64,000 nucleotides of DNA from positions 387,504 through 451,503 of the forward strand of contig NZ_JAUEMJ010000005.1 of the NCBI RefSeq assembly GCF_030403505.1. The letters run 5' to 3'. The translations under genes and the position numbers were made by a program. This document shows, in pieces, positions 61,967 through 64,000 of this stretch. This DNA is from Glycomyces tritici. Lineage in GTDB: Bacteria; Actinomycetota; Actinomycetes; Mycobacteriales; Micromonosporaceae. The number at the start of each line of letters is the position of its first letter. The stretch's first letter is position 1. Below the pieces are notes generated by a model that saw only the letters and a list, made by a program, of their open reading frames with translations, made no database searches and was not told where the DNA came from.

Positions 61967-62673
61967 CCGTCCAGCAGCGCCGAACCGAAGGCGCCCAACC
62001 GTTTCGACTGGTCGTCGTCAGCGGCGGCACGAGCGACCCGTCCTCGACGCGGATGCTCGCCGACCGCATCGCCGACCGCGTGCGCACCCTCGCCGAGGAC
62101 CGCGGCGAGCAGGTCGCGACCGACGTGATCGACCTGCGCGAACTCGCCACCGAGATCACGACCGCGATCGTCTCGCAGCTCATGGGCCCCAAGATGACCC
62201 GTGCGATCGAACTGCTCGGCCGCGCCGACGCCGTCGTCGCCAGCGCCCCGGTCTACAAGGCCGCCCCCAGCGGCCTGTTCAGCTCCTTCTTCCACGTCCT
62301 CGACAACGACCTGCTCATCGCCAAACCGGTGGTGCTCGCCGCGACCGCCGGCACGGCCCGGCACGCGCTCGTCGTGGACGACCAGATGCGCTCGCTGTTC
62401 GCCTACCTGCGGACGATGACGGTGCCGACCTCGGTCTTCGCCGCCACCGAGGACTGGAACTCGAAGGAGCTGGGGGAGCGGATCACGCGCGCCGCGATCG
62501 AGCTCGTGCTGCTCATGGAGTCCGGCTTCGCCGAGCAGGTCCGCAGCGAGTCCTGGAAGCACTACCAGCACGAGTACGGCAGCGCGGGCGGCACGGAGCT
62601 CGACATCGACCTCAGCTCCGACCTCATGCGCCTGGCCACCGGCGGCTCGGCGAAACCGAACCGCAAGGCCTAG
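61963..62673 (+). CDS. NADPH-dependent FMN reductase (CE1759 family)
   Basis: A 236-residue flavodoxin-fold protein (FRLVVVSGGTSDPSSTRMLADRIADRV, ADAVVASAPVYKAAPSGLFSSFFHVLDNDLL, KPVVLAATAGTARHALVVDDQMRSLFAYLR). It matches the FMN reductase that accompanies CE1758-type monooxygenases and would supply reduced FMN. The GTG start overlaps the marR stop, so both are translated together. Confidence 0.9.
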   Translation: MTVQQRRTEGAQPFRLVVVSGGTSDPSSTRMLADRIADRVRTLAEDRGEQVATDVIDLRELATEITTAIVSQLMGPKMTRAIELLGRADAVVASAPVYKAAPSGLFSSFFHVLDNDLLIAKPVVLAATAGTARHALVVDDQMRSLFAYLRTMTVPTSVFAATEDWNSKELGERITRAAIELVLLMESGFAEQVRSESWKHYQHEYGSAGGTELDIDLSSDLMRLATGGSAKPNRKA

Positions 62674-62739
62674 CGGCCCCCCGTTCGCGGCTCCCGACCA
62701 GTACGTTGGAAGGGAGCCAACGAACACACTGGAGGCACG

Positions 62740-62964
62740 ATGGGCGACGGCGGCGACGGCGAACTGGTGGACTACTCCGCCGCAGACCTCCCGGTCGAGT
62801 ACGGCACGGAGGTCGCCGCGGTGGCGGCCGGCGCGCCCGGCGACGACTTCGACGACCTCGTCCTCCCCACGCCCTCGGACTTCGCGGCCGGCCGGCTCGA
62901 GTCCGAAGCAGAGGACCTCGCCACCATCACCTGGGTCGAGCCCGACACCCGCTCGGGGCCCTGA
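62740..62964 (+). CDS. Small acidic hypothetical protein
   Basis: A 74-residue protein with about 20 acidic and only 2 basic residues (GDDFDDLVLPTPSDFAAGRLESEAEDLATITWVEPD). No family recognised and no cysteine or signal peptide. It is supported by a good GGAGG ribosome site 6 nt before the ATG and by an AT-containing promoter-like stretch upstream. It may be a small binding or anti-regulatory protein; unproven. Confidence 0.55.
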   Translation: MGDGGDGELVDYSAADLPVEYGTEVAAVAAGAPGDDFDDLVLPTPSDFAAGRLESEAEDLATITWVEPDTRSGP

Positions 62965-63060
62965 CGCGGCGGTGTCCTGACCCACTCGCGCGTCGCGGCC
63001 GATGAATCCCCGCCACCGGTGCAGTCTCAGTACCGGAGACCCGGGGAGAGGATTCGACCG

Positions 63061-63729
63061 ATGACCGAACACGCGACCAGCAGGACCCGAACAGGACGCC
63101 GCGCCCGGCTGTGGCGCATGATCCATGCCGAGCGGGCGGCGCTGGCCGCCGACCTCGCCGGACTCGGCGAGGACCGCTGGGCGACGCCGTCGCTGTGCGA
63201 GGGGCTGTCGGTGCGCGACGTCCTGGCGCACCTGACCTCCGGTGCGACGATCGGCTGGCCCCGGTGGATGGCCGGGGTCATCAAGTGCCGCTTCGACTTC
63301 GACGAGCAGCTGGTGATGCGCCTGCGGGAGCAGCTCGGCGTGGACCCGGCGGAGACGCTGGCGCGGTTCGACCGGGCGGTCGCGAGCACGTCGAGCCCGA
63401 TCCCGCTCAAGGCGGTGCTCGGCGAGTCGATCGTCCACGGCGAGGACATCCGCCGCCCGCTGGGCCTGTCCCGCACCTACCCCGTCGAGGCGATCACGCT
63501 CCTCGCCGAGTACTACCGCGGTTCGGACTTCGTGGTCGTCGCCAAGAAGCGCGTCCACGACCTTCGCCTCGCCGCCACGGACGGCCCGTTCGAGGCCGGC
63601 ACCGGCCCGCTCGTGTCCGGCCCGACGGTGGCACTGGTCATGGCCATGACCGGCCGGGCCGCGTTCTGCGACGACCTGGAAGGCGACGGCGTCCCGGTCC
63701 TGCGCGAACGCTGCTCGACCACGGGCTGA
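63061..63729 (+). CDS. Mycothiol-dependent DinB-fold enzyme (maleylpyruvate isomerase family)
   Basis: A 222-residue protein with the DinB/MDMPI N-terminal four-helix bundle ([42 protein letters not shown]). Conserved metal-ligand positions include the His in DVLAHLTSG and the His in GESIVHGEDIRRPLG. The family uses mycothiol as cofactor in actinobacteria for isomerisation or thiol transfer. Substrate unknown. The start is ATG 63061; the upstream extension is not supported. Confidence 0.88.
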   Translation: MTEHATSRTRTGRRARLWRMIHAERAALAADLAGLGEDRWATPSLCEGLSVRDVLAHLTSGATIGWPRWMAGVIKCRFDFDEQLVMRLREQLGVDPAETLARFDRAVASTSSPIPLKAVLGESIVHGEDIRRPLGLSRTYPVEAITLLAEYYRGSDFVVVAKKRVHDLRLAATDGPFEAGTGPLVSGPTVALVMAMTGRAAFCDDLEGDGVPVLRERCSTTG

Positions 63730-63762
63730 AGCGCGGCGGCCTTGGAGCCGCCGCGCCCGCTG

Positions 63763-64000
63763 CTACCTCGCCCGGTACGCGGCCACCGCCGCTTCCGTGT
63801 CGTCGCCGACCAGTTCGGCGTTGATCTGCGCCCCGGCCATCGCACCCGCCGCGGCTGCGGCGCCGACCTGGGCCATCAGGTCGGTCACGTTGCCCGCGAC
63901 CCACACGCCGGGGACGTCGGTCCGGCCGAACGGGTCGGCCGGGACGTGCTCGCCCGCACCCGACGGGTGCTCGACCACGCCGAGGCCCAGGTCCTGCAGG
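63763..64000 (-). CDS. C-terminal part of an NAD(P)/FAD-dependent oxidoreductase, truncated by the window end
   Basis: About 78 C-terminal residues are present. The FAD-binding motif TDVPGVWVAGNVTDLMAQVGAAAAAGAMAGAQIN is the thioredoxin reductase-like TxxPGVxAxGD pattern, followed by the end ELVGDDTEAAVAAYRAR. The Asp of that motif is Asn here (GN). The N-terminus lies beyond the window. Likely a pyridine-nucleotide disulfide oxidoreductase without the redox-active Cys visible in this part. Confidence 0.85.
   Translation of the reverse strand, partial: LQDLGLGVVEHPSGAGEHVPADPFGRTDVPGVWVAGNVTDLMAQVGAAAAAGAMAGAQINAELVGDDTEAAVAAYRAR

Noticed and set aside
1..64000. Mobile elements, tRNA or rRNA genes
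   Set aside because: No transposase, integrase, terminal repeats, tRNA cloverleaf or rRNA motif was recognised on reading the window.

Overview
The window comes from a high-GC, mycothiol-type actinobacterium. The evidence is GC-rich third positions throughout, GTG starts, an imuA'-imuB-dnaE2 mutasome, a PrpR-type methylcitrate regulator, class III HelD and CE1758/CE1759 flavin enzymes, and a mycothiol-dependent DinB-fold enzyme. The load of secreted plant-cell-wall enzymes fits a soil or plant-associated saprophyte of the Glycomyces/Micromonospora kind, but the genus cannot be fixed from the sequence. No tRNA, rRNA, CRISPR array, transposase or phage gene is visible. Gene order looks like ordinary chromosome arm rather than an island.

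Layout. 1-3.2 kb: 3' end of an AbfB-domain (CBM42) protein, an MFS carrier and ornithine aminotransferase. 3.3-8.4 kb: propionate catabolism, with prpR divergent from a tightly overlapping prpD-prpB-prpC operon. 8.4-11.5 kb: an ion module (CLC-type channel/antiporter, 2-TM K+ channel, small membrane protein) divergent from a His-rich DUF4396 protein whose promoter carries a CsoR-shaped operator. 11.5-14.7 kb: TetR with a 14-TM drug exporter, an SRPBCC protein and a small secreted protein. 14.9-20.5 kb: the SOS mutagenesis operon imuA'-imuB-dnaE2 with two LexA-like boxes. 20.5-21 kb: non-coding DNA with 62-bp hairpin repeats and an attenuator-like leader ahead of a HelR-like RNA polymerase rescue factor. 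23-30.5 kb: sulfotransferase, AraC-GH1-MFS sugar operon, ATP-grasp, an alpha/beta hydrolase that has lost its catalytic triad, and an NTF2/TetR pair. 31-34.9 kb: UbiB-like kinase, GlxA-type regulator, and a membrane protein with the second CsoR-shaped operator. 34.9-38.9 kb: Hen1-Pnkp RNA repair operon.

39-58 kb is dominated by carbohydrate-active enzymes: a pectinesterase, a pectate-lyase-like beta-helix protein, a CBM2-GH5-X2-CBM46 cellulase, a GH51-GH51-LacI arabinofuranoside operon and a GH5-ricin protein. Interleaved are an ArsR/quinone-reductase pair, pnuC-nadR (NAD salvage) and a Kup K+ transporter. Together these attack pectin, glucan and arabinan outside the cell and finish arabino-oligosaccharides and beta-glucosides inside. 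The right end (58-64 kb) holds two acidic exported proteins of unknown role, an LLM oxidoreductase-MarR-FMN reductase operon, a mycothiol-dependent enzyme and the C-terminus of a flavoprotein.

The least expected signals are regulatory or residue-level. They are: two distant genes of unknown function sharing a 17-bp CsoR-like operator; mutually exclusive hairpins in the helR leader; the hairpin repeats beside it; a LacI-type core shared by three CAZyme promoters; an alpha/beta hydrolase lacking Ser, Asp and His; and a NadR whose kinase P-loop lacks its lysine. All function calls rest on reading motifs by eye; no search was run.
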